Below, piece by piece: positions 15,248 to 22,690 of a DNA stretch of 64,000 nucleotides. The stretch is from assembly GCF_900117395.1 (NCBI RefSeq), contig NZ_FPEG01000003.1:1257247-1321246 (forward strand). Direction: 5' to 3'. Each line of letters opens with the position of its first letter. The first letter of the stretch is position 1. The notes beneath the pieces are model-generated. The model saw nothing but the letters and a program-made list of their open reading frames with translations, was not told the origin of the DNA and searched no databases. Position numbers and translations under genes: made by a program. This DNA comes from Agrococcus sp. Marseille-P2731 (lineage in GTDB: Bacteria > Actinomycetota > Actinomycetes > Actinomycetales > Microbacteriaceae).

Positions 15248-16822
15248 TCAGGCGCGGTGCTGCGCCAGGGTGCGCGCGGCCACCAGCGGCGCATGAGCGA
15301 CGCTCACGGCGCGGATGCGCTCCACGGCCGCCGCGTCCGCGTGCAGTGCGCGCAGCGTGACTGCCTTGCCCGCGTAGATCGCTGCGCTCGGCAGCAGTCG
15401 CCGTCCGCGCGGGCTCACCCACCGAGGCAGGCGCCGCGCGGTGACTCGACGCACCGCCGCGAGATCCACGCAGCGCAGGCTCTCGGTGAGGTACGTGCGC
15501 CGCAGCAGCAGCAGCTCGCTGTGCGGGTCGGTCGCGAGGCGCGCCAGCAGCACCCGGCAGACCGCCGAGAAGGTCGCGAGCGCCACGAGCGCCGCAGCAC
15601 CCGCGAGCAGGATCGGCCAGGAGAGCCCCCAGGTCAGCGCCGCATAGGTGCTGCCCACGATCGCGATGGCGAAGATGGTCGTCACGAGCGTGGTCAGCAG
15701 CGGGGGTCGCCGCGCGAGCAGCGTGCCCCCTGCCGGGACCCGGCCCGGGAACGACTCCCGGGCGATGCGCTCGACGACGCGGACGGGCAACGAGGGGAGC
15801 ACGAGGTTCTTGCCGAGCTGCTCGTTCGCGTCCAGGGTCAGCAGCCAGAGGCGCGCGCGACCGCTGCACTGCTCGAGCAGGTTGCGCTGGACGACGACGC
15901 CCTGGATGGAGTCCTCGCGGAAGCTGCGCTCATGCGTGATCAACAGCCCGTGCCGGATGCGGAGCTCTGCACCATCACGCCGCACGGAGAAGCCGTGGTA
16001 GCGCAGCACGGTGCCGAGCGCGCCGAGCACGATGGCTGCGAGCCCCGCGAGGATCGCCGCGCTGACCGGCTCGAGCCCGCCGACCACGCCGCTGAGCCAG
16101 CCCTGCAGGCCGAACTGCTCTGCCGCCTCCCACGCTCCGAACGCCAGTGCTGGCACCGTGAGCACGGCGGCTCCGAACATGACGCTCATGACCGCGAGGT
16201 CCCAGGTCGAGGCGCGGTAGAGCAGCCGCTCTGTCGGCGAGGGCAGCTCGGCGTCGCCGCTCGCGAGCGGTTCGGAGTCCCCGCTCGGGTGCTCGGCCAG
16301 GGCAGGCGCCACCGAATCGATCGCCACCGAGTCGATCGCCACCACGGCGGCGGTCGCGCCGCCGAGCCGCGCGCGCTCGAGCACCTGCGCGATCGTCGCC
16401 GCGCGGATGCCGCGGATCTCGATCTGTGCCGCATCCTGCCCCGATTGCGCGATCCTGAGGTTCGCGAGGCCGAACAGGCGCAGCTGCCACTCGGTGCTGC
16501 GATCGACCGCCTGCACCCTGCTCCAGCGCAGCGTCTTGACCTTCCGATCGAGCCAGCCGGACTCCTCGATCACCGCGTCGGCGGTCACCGTGTAGCGCGT
16601 GAACCAGTGCGAGGTGACCGGCTCGGCGATCATCGCGACGACCAGCAGGGCGATGATGACCGGCCCGATCCAGCGCCAATCGGGCGGCAGGAGCTGCACC
16701 AGGAGGGTCACCCCGAGCCCGCCGAGGGCGATGCCCACCGCGAGGGAGAGGTAGGCGGCGAGGATCGAGGCCCTCGCGCTGCGGAAGCCCTCCATCGCAG
16801 GAGTCGCCGGCGACTCAGGCAT
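15248..16822 (-). CDS. YdbT-like membrane protein with multiple bacterial PH (bPH2/DUF304) domains
   Basis: A 524-residue protein with three pairs of membrane helices. Each pair is followed by a bPH2 domain: residues about 60-160 (YTVTADAVIEESGWLDRKVK), about 265-390 (GAELRIRHGLLITHERSF) and a divergent third near 440-520. This is the layout of B. subtilis YdbT. PH-domain membrane pairs of this type are known next to leaderless bacteriocin genes, where they help give self-protection. The start (MPESPATPAMEGF, 16822) overlaps the YdbS-like gene by 8 bp, so the pair is cotranslated. Its role as immunity factor here is inference. Confidence 0.75.
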   Translation of the reverse strand: MPESPATPAMEGFRSARASILAAYLSLAVGIALGGLGVTLLVQLLPPDWRWIGPVIIALLVVAMIAEPVTSHWFTRYTVTADAVIEESGWLDRKVKTLRWSRVQAVDRSTEWQLRLFGLANLRIAQSGQDAAQIEIRGIRAATIAQVLERARLGGATAAVVAIDSVAIDSVAPALAEHPSGDSEPLASGDAELPSPTERLLYRASTWDLAVMSVMFGAAVLTVPALAFGAWEAAEQFGLQGWLSGVVGGLEPVSAAILAGLAAIVLGALGTVLRYHGFSVRRDGAELRIRHGLLITHERSFREDSIQGVVVQRNLLEQCSGRARLWLLTLDANEQLGKNLVLPSLPVRVVERIARESFPGRVPAGGTLLARRPPLLTTLVTTIFAIAIVGSTYAALTWGLSWPILLAGAAALVALATFSAVCRVLLARLATDPHSELLLLRRTYLTESLRCVDLAAVRRVTARRLPRWVSPRGRRLLPSAAIYAGKAVTLRALHADAAAVERIRAVSVAHAPLVAARTLAQHRA

Positions 16823-17351
16823 CGCCGGGCGCGTGCAGCGCACGCGTGACGAGGTCGCGGATGCGCTCGGCATCGGCGGGAGCGAGCGGACCGAGCTCCT
16901 GCTGGCCCGTGATGGTCGTGAACCGCACCGACATCAGGCCGAACGCTCGCTGGATGGGGCCCTGCTGGGTCTCGACCGCGATGATGTGCGGCGTCGGCAT
17001 CGTCGTGGTGGTGCGGACGAAGCGGCCGGACGTGATGTAGACGAAGTCGTCGGTGACCGTGTACGTGTAGAAGCGCTGCTCCCAGCGGTTGCCGACGGTG
17101 AAGTCGAGCGCAGCGATCACGACGAGCAGCGGCAGCACGCCCGCGAGCACGATCATCGACGCGAGCTCGGTGCGGAAGATGGCCATGACGCCGAGCGCGA
17201 TCGCTGCGAGCACGAGCGCGCCGATGGCGGTCATGACGTGCGACAAGCGCTGCGCCTGCGGCGGGCGGTGATGCTCGCCGGGTGCGCCGACGGGCGGGAG
17301 CGCTGAGGATCCGGCGAGCTGGTCGCGCGATGCGTCATCGGCGCCCTGCAT
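16815..17351 (-). CDS. YdbS-like membrane protein with one bacterial PH domain
   Basis: A 178-residue protein: a cytoplasmic Pro-rich N terminus, two membrane helices (about residues 40-85), then one bPH2 domain with YTYTVTDDFVYITSGRFVR, the TTTTMPTPHI strand and a C-terminal amphipathic helix. It is the usual partner of YdbT and precedes it with an 8-bp overlap. The ATG at 17351 (MQGADD) is preferred over one 18 nt upstream. A perfect hairpin at 17426-17460 separates it from the upstream 62-aa peptide gene, so it needs its own promoter or readthrough. Confidence 0.75.
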   Translation of the reverse strand: MQGADDASRDQLAGSSALPPVGAPGEHHRPPQAQRLSHVMTAIGALVLAAIALGVMAIFRTELASMIVLAGVLPLLVVIAALDFTVGNRWEQRFYTYTVTDDFVYITSGRFVRTTTTMPTPHIIAVETQQGPIQRAFGLMSVRFTTITGQQELGPLAPADAERIRDLVTRALHAPGDA

Positions 17352-17425
17352 GGTCACGGACAGTAGCACGGGGCCTCCAAGGGGTGCGTGCGAGAGGAAC
17401 GGGTCGAATGCTGCGGCGAAGGCGC

Positions 17426-17460
17426 CGCACGGTCCCGCGCGAGGAGCGCGGGACCGTGCG
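17426..17460 (-). terminator. Perfect 15-bp hairpin after the 62-aa peptide gene
   Basis: CGCACGGTCCCGCGC (17426-17440) pairs fully with 17446-17460 around a 5-nt loop, 20 bp beyond the peptide stop. It could act as a terminator or as an attenuator that makes the peptide mRNA more abundant than that of the PH-domain genes. Confidence 0.8.
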
Positions 17461-17480
17461 AGCGGGGCGGTGCGCTCGGC

Positions 17481-17669
17481 TCAGCCGCCGATCTGGCGGA
17501 GGATGAACTCGATGGTCCTGGCGATGCTTGCGCCGTTCCGGGTGAAGTAGTTGTAGACCCGTGCCTTGTTGGCGTTGACGTAGGCGATGGCGCGGCGGAC
17601 GAGCGCCGGCCCCTTCGTCCAGACGAGCTTGCCGAGCGCGGCGATGATCCGTGCGATGACTGCGAGCAT
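17481..17669 (-). CDS. Aureocin-like leaderless class II bacteriocin peptide
   Basis: A 62-residue peptide with ten Arg/Lys and a single Glu (net about +9), and no Cys. It begins MLAVIARIIAALGKLVW, has a KGPALVRRAIAYVNANK middle and ends IARTIEFILRQIGG. Short helices broken by Gly/Pro and Asn, a Trp followed by TKG, and the C-terminal I-x-x-I-L-x-x-I-G ending match the aureocin-like type II bacteriocin family, whose members are exported without a leader. The ribosome site AAGGGAG lies upstream. Downstream YdbS/YdbT-like genes and a nearby two-component system fit a producer locus. No dedicated ABC exporter is visible, so export is unexplained. Confidence 0.7.
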   Translation of the reverse strand: MLAVIARIIAALGKLVWTKGPALVRRAIAYVNANKARVYNYFTRNGASIARTIEFILRQIGG

Positions 17670-17787
17670 GATGTACTCCCTTGTACGAGGTGGTGAGGTG
17701 ATGCCGCTTGGTGCGACGACCTCAGCGTGCGGGAGTGCGGTGCCTCACCGGCACCGACGAAGGGCGTGACTGCTCTGCTCCGTTCGA

Positions 17788-17804
17788 CGGAGCGAGACCT
17801 ACGA
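17788..17804 (-). terminator. Short hairpin after the response regulator gene
   Basis: GCTCCGT and ACGGAGC arms around a 3-nt loop, 21 bp beyond the regulator stop. The stem is only 7 bp, so termination is uncertain. Confidence 0.4.
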
Positions 17805-17824
17805 CTTGCGGCGGACCGCCTCGG

Positions 17825-18484
17825 TCAGACGCCGACCTTGACCAGCCCGAGCTGGGCGCCGCGGATCAGCACCTGCACGCGATCGCGGACCTGCCACTTC
17901 TCCATGATGCGGCTCAGATGGCTCTTCACCGTCGCCTCGGCGACGAAGAGGGCGCCCGCCATCTCGGCGTTCGACATGCCGTTGGCCAGCAGGCGCACGA
18001 CATCGAGCTCGCGCGCGGTCAGCTCCTCGCCTGCCGCGAGTGCTCGAGCCTGTGCCGGCGCCTCAGCGTCGCGCACTGCCGCGATCAGGTTCTGCGTCAC
18101 CTGTCGCGAGATCGCGCCGGCACCCTCGTGCACGGCCCGGATGGCCTCGAGGAGCTCGTCCGGCTCGACGTGCTTGAGGATGAAGCCCGACGCGCCTGCT
18201 CGGAGCGCCGGGAGGAGGTACTGCTCGGTCGAGAAGGTCGTGACGGCGATGACCTTCGTCGACGGATGCGCCTCGATCACCCGCCGGGTCGCCTCGATGC
18301 CGTCCAGGATCGGCATCTGCATGTCCATCAGCACGACGTCCGGCCGCAGTGCGCGCGCCTGCGTGACCGCAGCGGAGCCGTCGGCAGCGAGACCGACCAG
18401 CTCCATGTCGTCAGCGCCCTCGATGAAGATCGACAGCGCGCGCTGCATGAGCGGCTGATCATCTGCGACGAGGACGCGGATCAT
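17825..18484 (-). CDS. NarL/LuxR-family response regulator
   Basis: A 219-residue regulator. The receiver domain opens IRVLVADDQ, has the phospho-acceptor Asp54 in VVLMDMQMP and a conserved Lys late in the domain (GFILKHV). The LuxR-type HTH at about residues 148-205 has LTARELDVVRLLANGMSNAE and the recognition helix ATVKSHLSRIMEKW. It sits directly upstream of the 62-aa peptide on the same strand and is divergent from the sensor kinase gene. It probably controls the peptide and PH-domain genes. The start ATG lies 6 nt after a TAGACT -10 box, so its mRNA should be leaderless. Confidence 0.9.
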   Translation of the reverse strand: MIRVLVADDQPLMQRALSIFIEGADDMELVGLAADGSAAVTQARALRPDVVLMDMQMPILDGIEATRRVIEAHPSTKVIAVTTFSTEQYLLPALRAGASGFILKHVEPDELLEAIRAVHEGAGAISRQVTQNLIAAVRDAEAPAQARALAAGEELTARELDVVRLLANGMSNAEMAGALFVAEATVKSHLSRIMEKWQVRDRVQVLIRGAQLGLVKVGV

Positions 18485-18490
18485 GGCGGA

Positions 18491-18496
18491 AGTCTA
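18491..18496 (-). promoter_or_regulatory. -10 box (TAGACT) of the response regulator
   Basis: Read on the minus strand, TAGACT is followed by 6 nt and then the ATG at 18484. Confidence 0.5.
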
Positions 18497-18631
18497 AGGG
18501 CGTCGCGCAGGACTCCTCCGAAAGTCGTACACAGGCATCGCCTCGAGGCCGAAGCGAGGCGCGCGGGCGGCCATCATGCTGATCGATGTCGCGGCCCTCG
18601 CGACGTCTCGCCCATGACGACGGAGTCCGCG

Positions 18632-18736
18632 ATGTCCTTCCTCTCTGCACTGCTCACCCTCATCGAATCGGCGCAGCCCAAGTCGCCCGCATCCTTCCTG
18701 TGCACCGTCTTCCCGCTGATCTGCCGGCGCCGCTGA
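18632..18736 (+). CDS. Tiny peptide with two C-terminal cysteines (candidate signal or bacteriocin peptide)
   Basis: A 34-residue open frame: MSFLSALLTLIESAQPKSP followed by a hydrophobic stretch with two Cys (C-T-V-F-P-L-I-C) and a final RRR. A GGAG ribosome site lies 6 nt upstream of this ATG; an ATG 18 nt earlier has none. It lies in the intergenic space between the divergent response regulator and kinase genes, on the kinase strand and 74 bp before it. The Cys pair could form a six-residue disulfide loop. It might be an inducing peptide sensed by the kinase. It could also be a chance ORF. Confidence 0.4.
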   Translation: MSFLSALLTLIESAQPKSPASFLCTVFPLICRRR

Positions 18737-18798
18737 GCGAGGGCCGGGCGGGGGAGCGGCCACCGCTCCGCAGCGCCGTGACGACATCCGGCCCCTGG

Positions 18799-18804
18799 CA
18801 TGCT
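18799..18804 (+). promoter_or_regulatory. Possible -10 box (CATGCT) of the sensor kinase
   Basis: A weak hexamer ending 6 nt before the kinase ATG at 18811, matching the spacing seen at other leaderless genes here. Confidence 0.3.
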
Positions 18805-18810
18805 GAGCCC

Positions 18811-19992
18811 ATGCTCCCAGCGCTCGCACGCACGGTCAGCGCAGCGTTCGTCACCCTGCCGATCTCGCGTCGTGCTCGCATCGCCCTGACGGTCTGCGGC
18901 GCGCTGCTCCTGCTGATCGAGGGCGTCGCGCTGCTGCTCCGCCTGGAGGGCAGCTCCTGGGAGAGCCTGCTCTGGGTGGTGGCCTCGAGCGTCGTGGTCG
19001 TGGTCGCCGCGTGGTGGCCGACGGTCGGCGCGCTGCTGACGCTCGCCTTCGCCTTCGCCTCCTCCGCCTTGGACTCGCTCGGCACGTTCCAGTTCGGCAT
19101 CGCTATCGTCGCGGCGATCATCGCCCGCACCTGCTCGGCGTCGTTCATGGCCATGACGGGCTTCGTCTACATCGCCTGGGCGGCGCTCGCGCCCGGTGGC
19201 GGGCTGGCGAACCTCACCTCCGTGCTGCTGACGAGCTTCAGCGCGCTCGTGGGCGCGGTGCTGCGCGCAGCGGCACGGCGCAGCCGCGAGCTCGAGGGCA
19301 GGCTCACGGCGCAGGAGTCGCTGCGACGGGCCGCGCTCGCGGCCGAGCGCTCGAGGATCGCCGTCGAGATGCACGACGTGGTCGCGCACGCGCTCACCGT
19401 GATCGCCATGCACTCGAGCGTGCTGGAGCGCTCAGAGGATCCGGAGCAGCGACGCAGCTCGCAGCGCGCGATCGGCGAGGTCTCACGGCGCGCCGTCGAG
19501 GACATGCGGACGATGCTCTCGGCGCTGCACGACGAGGGCGGCGCCGCCGACGGCTCCGCGAGCGGTGCGCTCGTCGCCGAGCCGGAGCAGCTGCTGGAGG
19601 CGCTCGCCTCGAGCCTGCGCACGGCAGGGATCCCCACAGAGCTGCGCGCACCCATCGCGCTCGAGCTGCCTTCGCCGCTCATGCTCGCCGTGGTGCGCAT
19701 CGCGCAGGAGGCGACGACCAACATCCTCAAGCACGCGCCGGGATCGGTCTCGGCGACCATCACGATCACGGTGCTCGCCGAGGCGGTGGTCGTGGAGGTC
19801 GAGAACACGCTGCCCGTGCTCACCGGGCCGAGCGCGCCCCCATCCGGCTTCGGCCTGCTCGGCCTGCACGAGCGCACGAAGCTGTTCGGAGGCGCGCTGC
19901 GCACCGGGTGGCAGGGCGACACGTGGCGCGTCCGGGCAGAGCTGCCGCTCGACCCCGAGTCGAACGGGTCGGCGACGTCGATCTCGGGCTGA
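18811..19992 (+). CDS. Sensor histidine kinase (DesK/NarX-like, HisKA_3)
   Basis: A 393-residue kinase. About five membrane helices fill residues 20-140 with very short loops, so it probably senses a membrane-associated signal. A coiled linker leads to the HisKA_3 dimerisation helix with the phospho-acceptor His188 in VEMHDVVAHAL. The ATPase domain has the N box QEATTNILKHAP and a G box GFGLLGLHERTKLFGG. It pairs with the divergent response regulator at 17825-18484. I chose the ATG at 18811; upstream extension would include low-complexity sequence and the tiny-peptide region. Membrane-damage or peptide sensing is an inference. Confidence 0.88.
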   Translation: MLPALARTVSAAFVTLPISRRARIALTVCGALLLLIEGVALLLRLEGSSWESLLWVVASSVVVVVAAWWPTVGALLTLAFAFASSALDSLGTFQFGIAIVAAIIARTCSASFMAMTGFVYIAWAALAPGGGLANLTSVLLTSFSALVGAVLRAAARRSRELEGRLTAQESLRRAALAAERSRIAVEMHDVVAHALTVIAMHSSVLERSEDPEQRRSSQRAIGEVSRRAVEDMRTMLSALHDEGGAADGSASGALVAEPEQLLEALASSLRTAGIPTELRAPIALELPSPLMLAVVRIAQEATTNILKHAPGSVSATITITVLAEAVVVEVENTLPVLTGPSAPPSGFGLLGLHERTKLFGGALRTGWQGDTWRVRAELPLDPESNGSATSISG

Positions 19993-20032
19993 GCCAGGAC
20001 GGAGGCACGGATCGCCGGTGCAGACCGGCGCG

Positions 20033-20189
20033 CTAGCCGAAGACGCCGCGGCCCGGCGCCGGGCTGGGCGTGGCGTCTGCGTCGCGCGCGGCCTGCGCCC
20101 CGCCGAGGAACCGACGGAGTTCGGCGCCCGAGACGACCTTGCCCGGCAGCGGATCGCGCCGCAGGCTGCGGCCGATCCCGTCGAGGTCG
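20033..20189 (-). pseudogene. Duplicated 3' fragment of a spermidine-synthase-like gene
   Basis: Bases 20034-20189 match 21609-21764 with one substitution in 156 bp. The fragment codes for the last 50 or so residues of the gene at 21608-22438, including its own stop (TAG instead of TAA), but has no upstream part. Its junction at 20190 marks the left boundary of the inserted segment. Confidence 0.9.
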
Positions 20190-20441
20190 CGCTCTCCACC
20201 GGCAGGCGTCGGGGACGCCTAGCGTGTGCGTGCCGAGCTGCCCATGCGGCCAGACTCAACCGCCGCGATGGAATCCACCCGGGACTGCGCGCGTGGCTCT
20301 ACAACGCCGCCGCAGACTTGACCACCGCCGTTCGTCGCAGACGCGGTCGATCCGTTTGGCCGATGCTCTCGCCCGCGGTGACGACCAATCTGGCTATGGG
20401 ACCTCGCAACGGTGCGAGGTTGTGAACAGAAGGCGACAACC
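20190..20441. other. Intergenic left arm of the inserted segment
   Basis: No convincing gene. It holds a hairpin AGGCGTC/GACGCCT (20203-20219) and, just before the secreted-protein gene, a perfect palindromic stem ACCTCGCA-N4-TGCGAGGT (20401-20420) that could be an operator or attenuator. Base composition is less GC-rich than the neighbours. Confidence 0.5.
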
Positions 20442-21380
20442 ATGCAGAACTTAGGCTCAAGACTGACTCTCGCGACAGTAGCTTCCGCTGGAACCATCGC
20501 ATTGGCGCTCGGAGGGATTTCGCCAGCCTTCGCGGTTGAAGATGAGGTCGATATCGTACGAATCGTCGCGGAGGTGGCTCCTGATCAGGGTGGGGTGGTC
20601 GCGGTACAAGCACAAGGCGACCGGCTGACCGCCGACGTGAACGGCGCGGTCGTGTCGATCCCCGATGACGGAACGGGAATCATCGACGTCGTGACCGAGG
20701 ATTCGAACAGATTCTCAATCCCGCTTCCGAACGAGACCAGCATCACCTCCGCAGAGGTGATGGACGATGGCACTGTCGTCTACCCATCGGCGCACGGCGG
20801 CGGAGTGACGGTGCTCGTGCAGACCCTGGAGACTGATTCAGTGCGCGTGCAGACGGTGGTCGAAGCGCCAACTGCGCCTGCGGAGTTCAGCTACGAGTTC
20901 GAGGGCGAGCTCGTGCCCGCGATCGACCAAGACGGCACGGTGGCCATCATCGACACAAGCGACTCCGAGCGTGCGCGAATCCTCGTCGTGGACGATCCCT
21001 GGGCTTTCGACGCCGAAGGTCATCAGGTAGATACCCACTACGAAGTGCACGGTCAGACGCTTGTCCAGGTGATCGAACCGGATGGGGATGCGGTCTACCC
21101 GATCGTGGCCGACCCTCGTTGGGAGTGGCGAGACTGGGGCTACGGTGCAACGTTCTCTCGTGGGGAAACGCGCAACATCGCAGACGCCGCTGGAGTCAGC
21201 TCGACATGCGGCGTCGTGGGCTACTACGCAGGAGGAGCTGGGATCGCCTGTGCTGCGATCGCAGGCTACGTGTTCGCCCAGGCGAACATCGCCAAGAGCA
21301 ACCGGCAGTGCATCATCATTCAGGTCGTTCCTTCGCCGTCTGTCTGGCGGGTCGGCACCGCTCACGGCTGCTACGGCTAG
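20442..21380 (+). CDS. Secreted protein of unknown function with Cys/Gly-rich C terminus
   Basis: A 312-residue protein with a clear Sec signal peptide (hydrophobic core residues 9-25, cleavage after AFA near residue 31). The middle is beta-rich ([18 protein letters not shown], then [15 protein letters not shown]) and ends with [11 protein letters not shown], a pattern seen in many uncharacterised secreted actinobacterial proteins. The last 65 residues hold four Cys and a Gly/Ala-rich hydrophobic stretch ([20 protein letters not shown]). A ribosome site AGAAGG precedes the ATG. Codon use has more A/T-ending codons than neighbours, pointing to recent acquisition. Function is unknown; an antibacterial or membrane-active role for the C terminus is speculation. 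Confidence 0.75.
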   Translation: MQNLGSRLTLATVASAGTIALALGGISPAFAVEDEVDIVRIVAEVAPDQGGVVAVQAQGDRLTADVNGAVVSIPDDGTGIIDVVTEDSNRFSIPLPNETSITSAEVMDDGTVVYPSAHGGGVTVLVQTLETDSVRVQTVVEAPTAPAEFSYEFEGELVPAIDQDGTVAIIDTSDSERARILVVDDPWAFDAEGHQVDTHYEVHGQTLVQVIEPDGDAVYPIVADPRWEWRDWGYGATFSRGETRNIADAAGVSSTCGVVGYYAGGAGIACAAIAGYVFAQANIAKSNRQCIIIQVVPSPSVWRVGTAHGCYG

Positions 21381-21387
21381 CTTGCGC

Positions 21388-21419
21388 GGCGCATGGGGCG
21401 AAGATCGGTCCCATGCGCC
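21388..21419 (+). terminator. Terminator hairpin after the secreted-protein gene
   Basis: GGCGCATGGG (21388-21397) pairs with CCCATGCGCC (21410-21419), 8 bp after the stop codon. A second small hairpin follows at about 21421-21435. Confidence 0.75.
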
Positions 21420-21461
21420 TCCGGCTAACAGCCGGCCGCGGATCTGGCCTCGCTTCGCGGC

Positions 21462-21611
21462 GTGAGAAAAGCGGCACTGCTTGTCGCCATGCTGGCGACT
21501 GCGGCCGCCTGCCCGATCATCTCGCCCGACAACAGCTGGCACTTTTTCATGTTCGGCCTTTCGGCGGCGTGCAGCGCCTTCTGGTGCTGTGGCGGGAAGG
21601 TCCTGGCTTAG
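21462..21611 (+). CDS. Possible small membrane peptide with Cys pairs
   Basis: A 49-residue frame from GTG 21462: a basic start ([16 protein letters not shown]), then [12 protein letters not shown] and a hydrophobic [11 protein letters not shown] end. It could be a lipoprotein-like or two-helix membrane peptide. Its stop TAG is formed by the first three bases of the right direct repeat and overlaps the stop of the convergent spermidine-synthase-like gene. The position after the secreted-protein gene would suit an immunity or partner protein. No strong ribosome site is visible, so it may be a chance ORF. Confidence 0.35.
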   Translation: MRKAALLVAMLATAAACPIISPDNSWHFFMFGLSAACSAFWCCGGKVLA

Positions 21612-22438
21612 CCGAAGACGCCGCGGCCCGGCGCCGGGCTGGGCGTGGCGTCTGCGTCGCGAGCGGCCTGCGCCCCGCCGAGGAACCGACGGAGTTCGGC
21701 GCCCGAGACGACCTTGCCCGGCAGCGGATCGCGCCGCAGGCTGCGGCCGATCCCGTCGAGGTCGGGCAGCGCGGCGCCCGCGATCGCCACGACGTTCCCG
21801 AACCGGCGACCCTTGAGCATGCCGGGATCGGCGAGCGCCGCGACCTCGCCGTGCACCTCGTGCAGCGCAGCGAGCTGGCGCTTCGCGAACGACAGCGTGC
21901 GATCGTCCGCGATGTTGACGATCACGACGCCCGCCGGGGCGAGCAGCTCGCGCACGAGCGCGTGGAACTCCACCGTCGTCACGTGCGCCGGTGTCTGCGA
22001 GCCCGAGAACACATCCACCACCACCAGGTCGACGGCGCCGCGCAGCCCGGCGGGGAGCCGCGAGAGCTGCTCCCGGGCGTCGCCGTAGCGCACGCGCACG
22101 CTGGCGCCGCGGGGGAGCGGAGCGACCTCGCGCACGAGCTCCACCAGCAGCGGCTCGAGCTCGATGACCTGCTGCCGCGAGCCTCGCCGCGTCGCGTCCA
22201 CGTAGCGGGGGATGGTGAGCGCGCCCGCGCCCAGGTGCACCGCGGCGATCGGCCCGGGCGGCAGCGCATCGATGACGTGGCCCATCTGCTGCACGTACTC
22301 GTAGACCAGCAGCTCCGGGCGATCGGGGTCGACGTGCGACTGCGGCGTGCCGTCGACGACGAGCTGCCAGCCGCCAGCGCCCGAGAAGCGCATCTCGGCG
22401 TGCAGGCCGCTCGCGAGTCGTCGACTGGGGGTGCTCAC
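21608..22438 (-). CDS. Spermidine-synthase-like protein (paralogue 2)
   Basis: A 276-residue homologue of the protein at 12679-13593. It shares the [13 protein letters not shown] opening, the Rossmann motif [15 protein letters not shown], the acidic strand [11 protein letters not shown] and [16 protein letters not shown]. As in the paralogue, polyamine-site residues are not clear. GTG 22438 is chosen because a GACAAT -10 box sits 6 nt upstream and homologues start near this point. It is divergent from rpoB. The last 156 bp are duplicated at 20034-20189. Confidence 0.78.
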   Translation of the reverse strand: MSTPSRRLASGLHAEMRFSGAGGWQLVVDGTPQSHVDPDRPELLVYEYVQQMGHVIDALPPGPIAAVHLGAGALTIPRYVDATRRGSRQQVIELEPLLVELVREVAPLPRGASVRVRYGDAREQLSRLPAGLRGAVDLVVVDVFSGSQTPAHVTTVEFHALVRELLAPAGVVIVNIADDRTLSFAKRQLAALHEVHGEVAALADPGMLKGRRFGNVVAIAGAALPDLDGIGRSLRRDPLPGKVVSGAELRRFLGGAQAARDADATPSPAPGRGVFG

Positions 22439-22444
22439 ACCCTC

Positions 22445-22450
22445 ATTGTC
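22445..22450 (-). promoter_or_regulatory. -10 box (GACAAT) of the spermidine-synthase-like gene
   Basis: Read on the minus strand, GACAAT is followed by 6 nt and the GTG at 22438. Confidence 0.45.
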
Positions 22451-22513
22451 TCGCCCGCAGGCGTGGGCTACCACCGAGCCGGTGGAGCCCGCCACCCGAC
22501 ACGCCGAATGGAC

Positions 22514-22542
22514 TGGACATCAGCGAGCACGCGGCGTAATGT
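22514..22542 (+). promoter_or_regulatory. Promoter of rpoBC
   Basis: TGGACA (22514-22519), a 17-bp spacer and TAATGT (22537-22542) make a good housekeeping sigma promoter. The predicted 5' leader is about 140 nt and contains GC-rich hairpins, one (CGGGAAG/CTTCCCG) ending just before the ribosome site. rplJ-rplL are not directly upstream. Confidence 0.7.
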
Positions 22543-22690
22543 AGGACCTTGCGCTCATAGACATCCCCTCTGCCTTCATATTGCGGTCGGCGCGCGCCCT
22601 CACAGGGCGCTTCAGGGTGTTGACGAGTCTCTCACCGACGACACGATCCCGGGAAGACCCGCAACCCTTCCCGGCCCGGAGGTATCTGCC

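Larger units (their letters stand above)
20034..21764. repeat. Pair of 156-bp direct repeats bounding a foreign-looking segment
   Basis: Repeat 1 is 20034-20189 and repeat 2 is 21609-21764 (offset 1575 bp, 155/156 identical, mismatch at 20087/21662). Repeat 2 is the 3' end of the intact gene. The 1419 bp between them carries the secreted protein and the small peptide. No recombinase gene is inside. Confidence 0.92.

Noticed and set aside
18586..18810. N-terminal extension of the sensor kinase to 18586
   Set aside because: The extension has no membrane helix or domain, and the ATG at 18811 begins just before the first helix with a -10-like box 6 nt upstream.
20033..20189. Left repeat as a functional small gene
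   Set aside because: It is only the 3' end of a longer gene and has no start or ribosome site.
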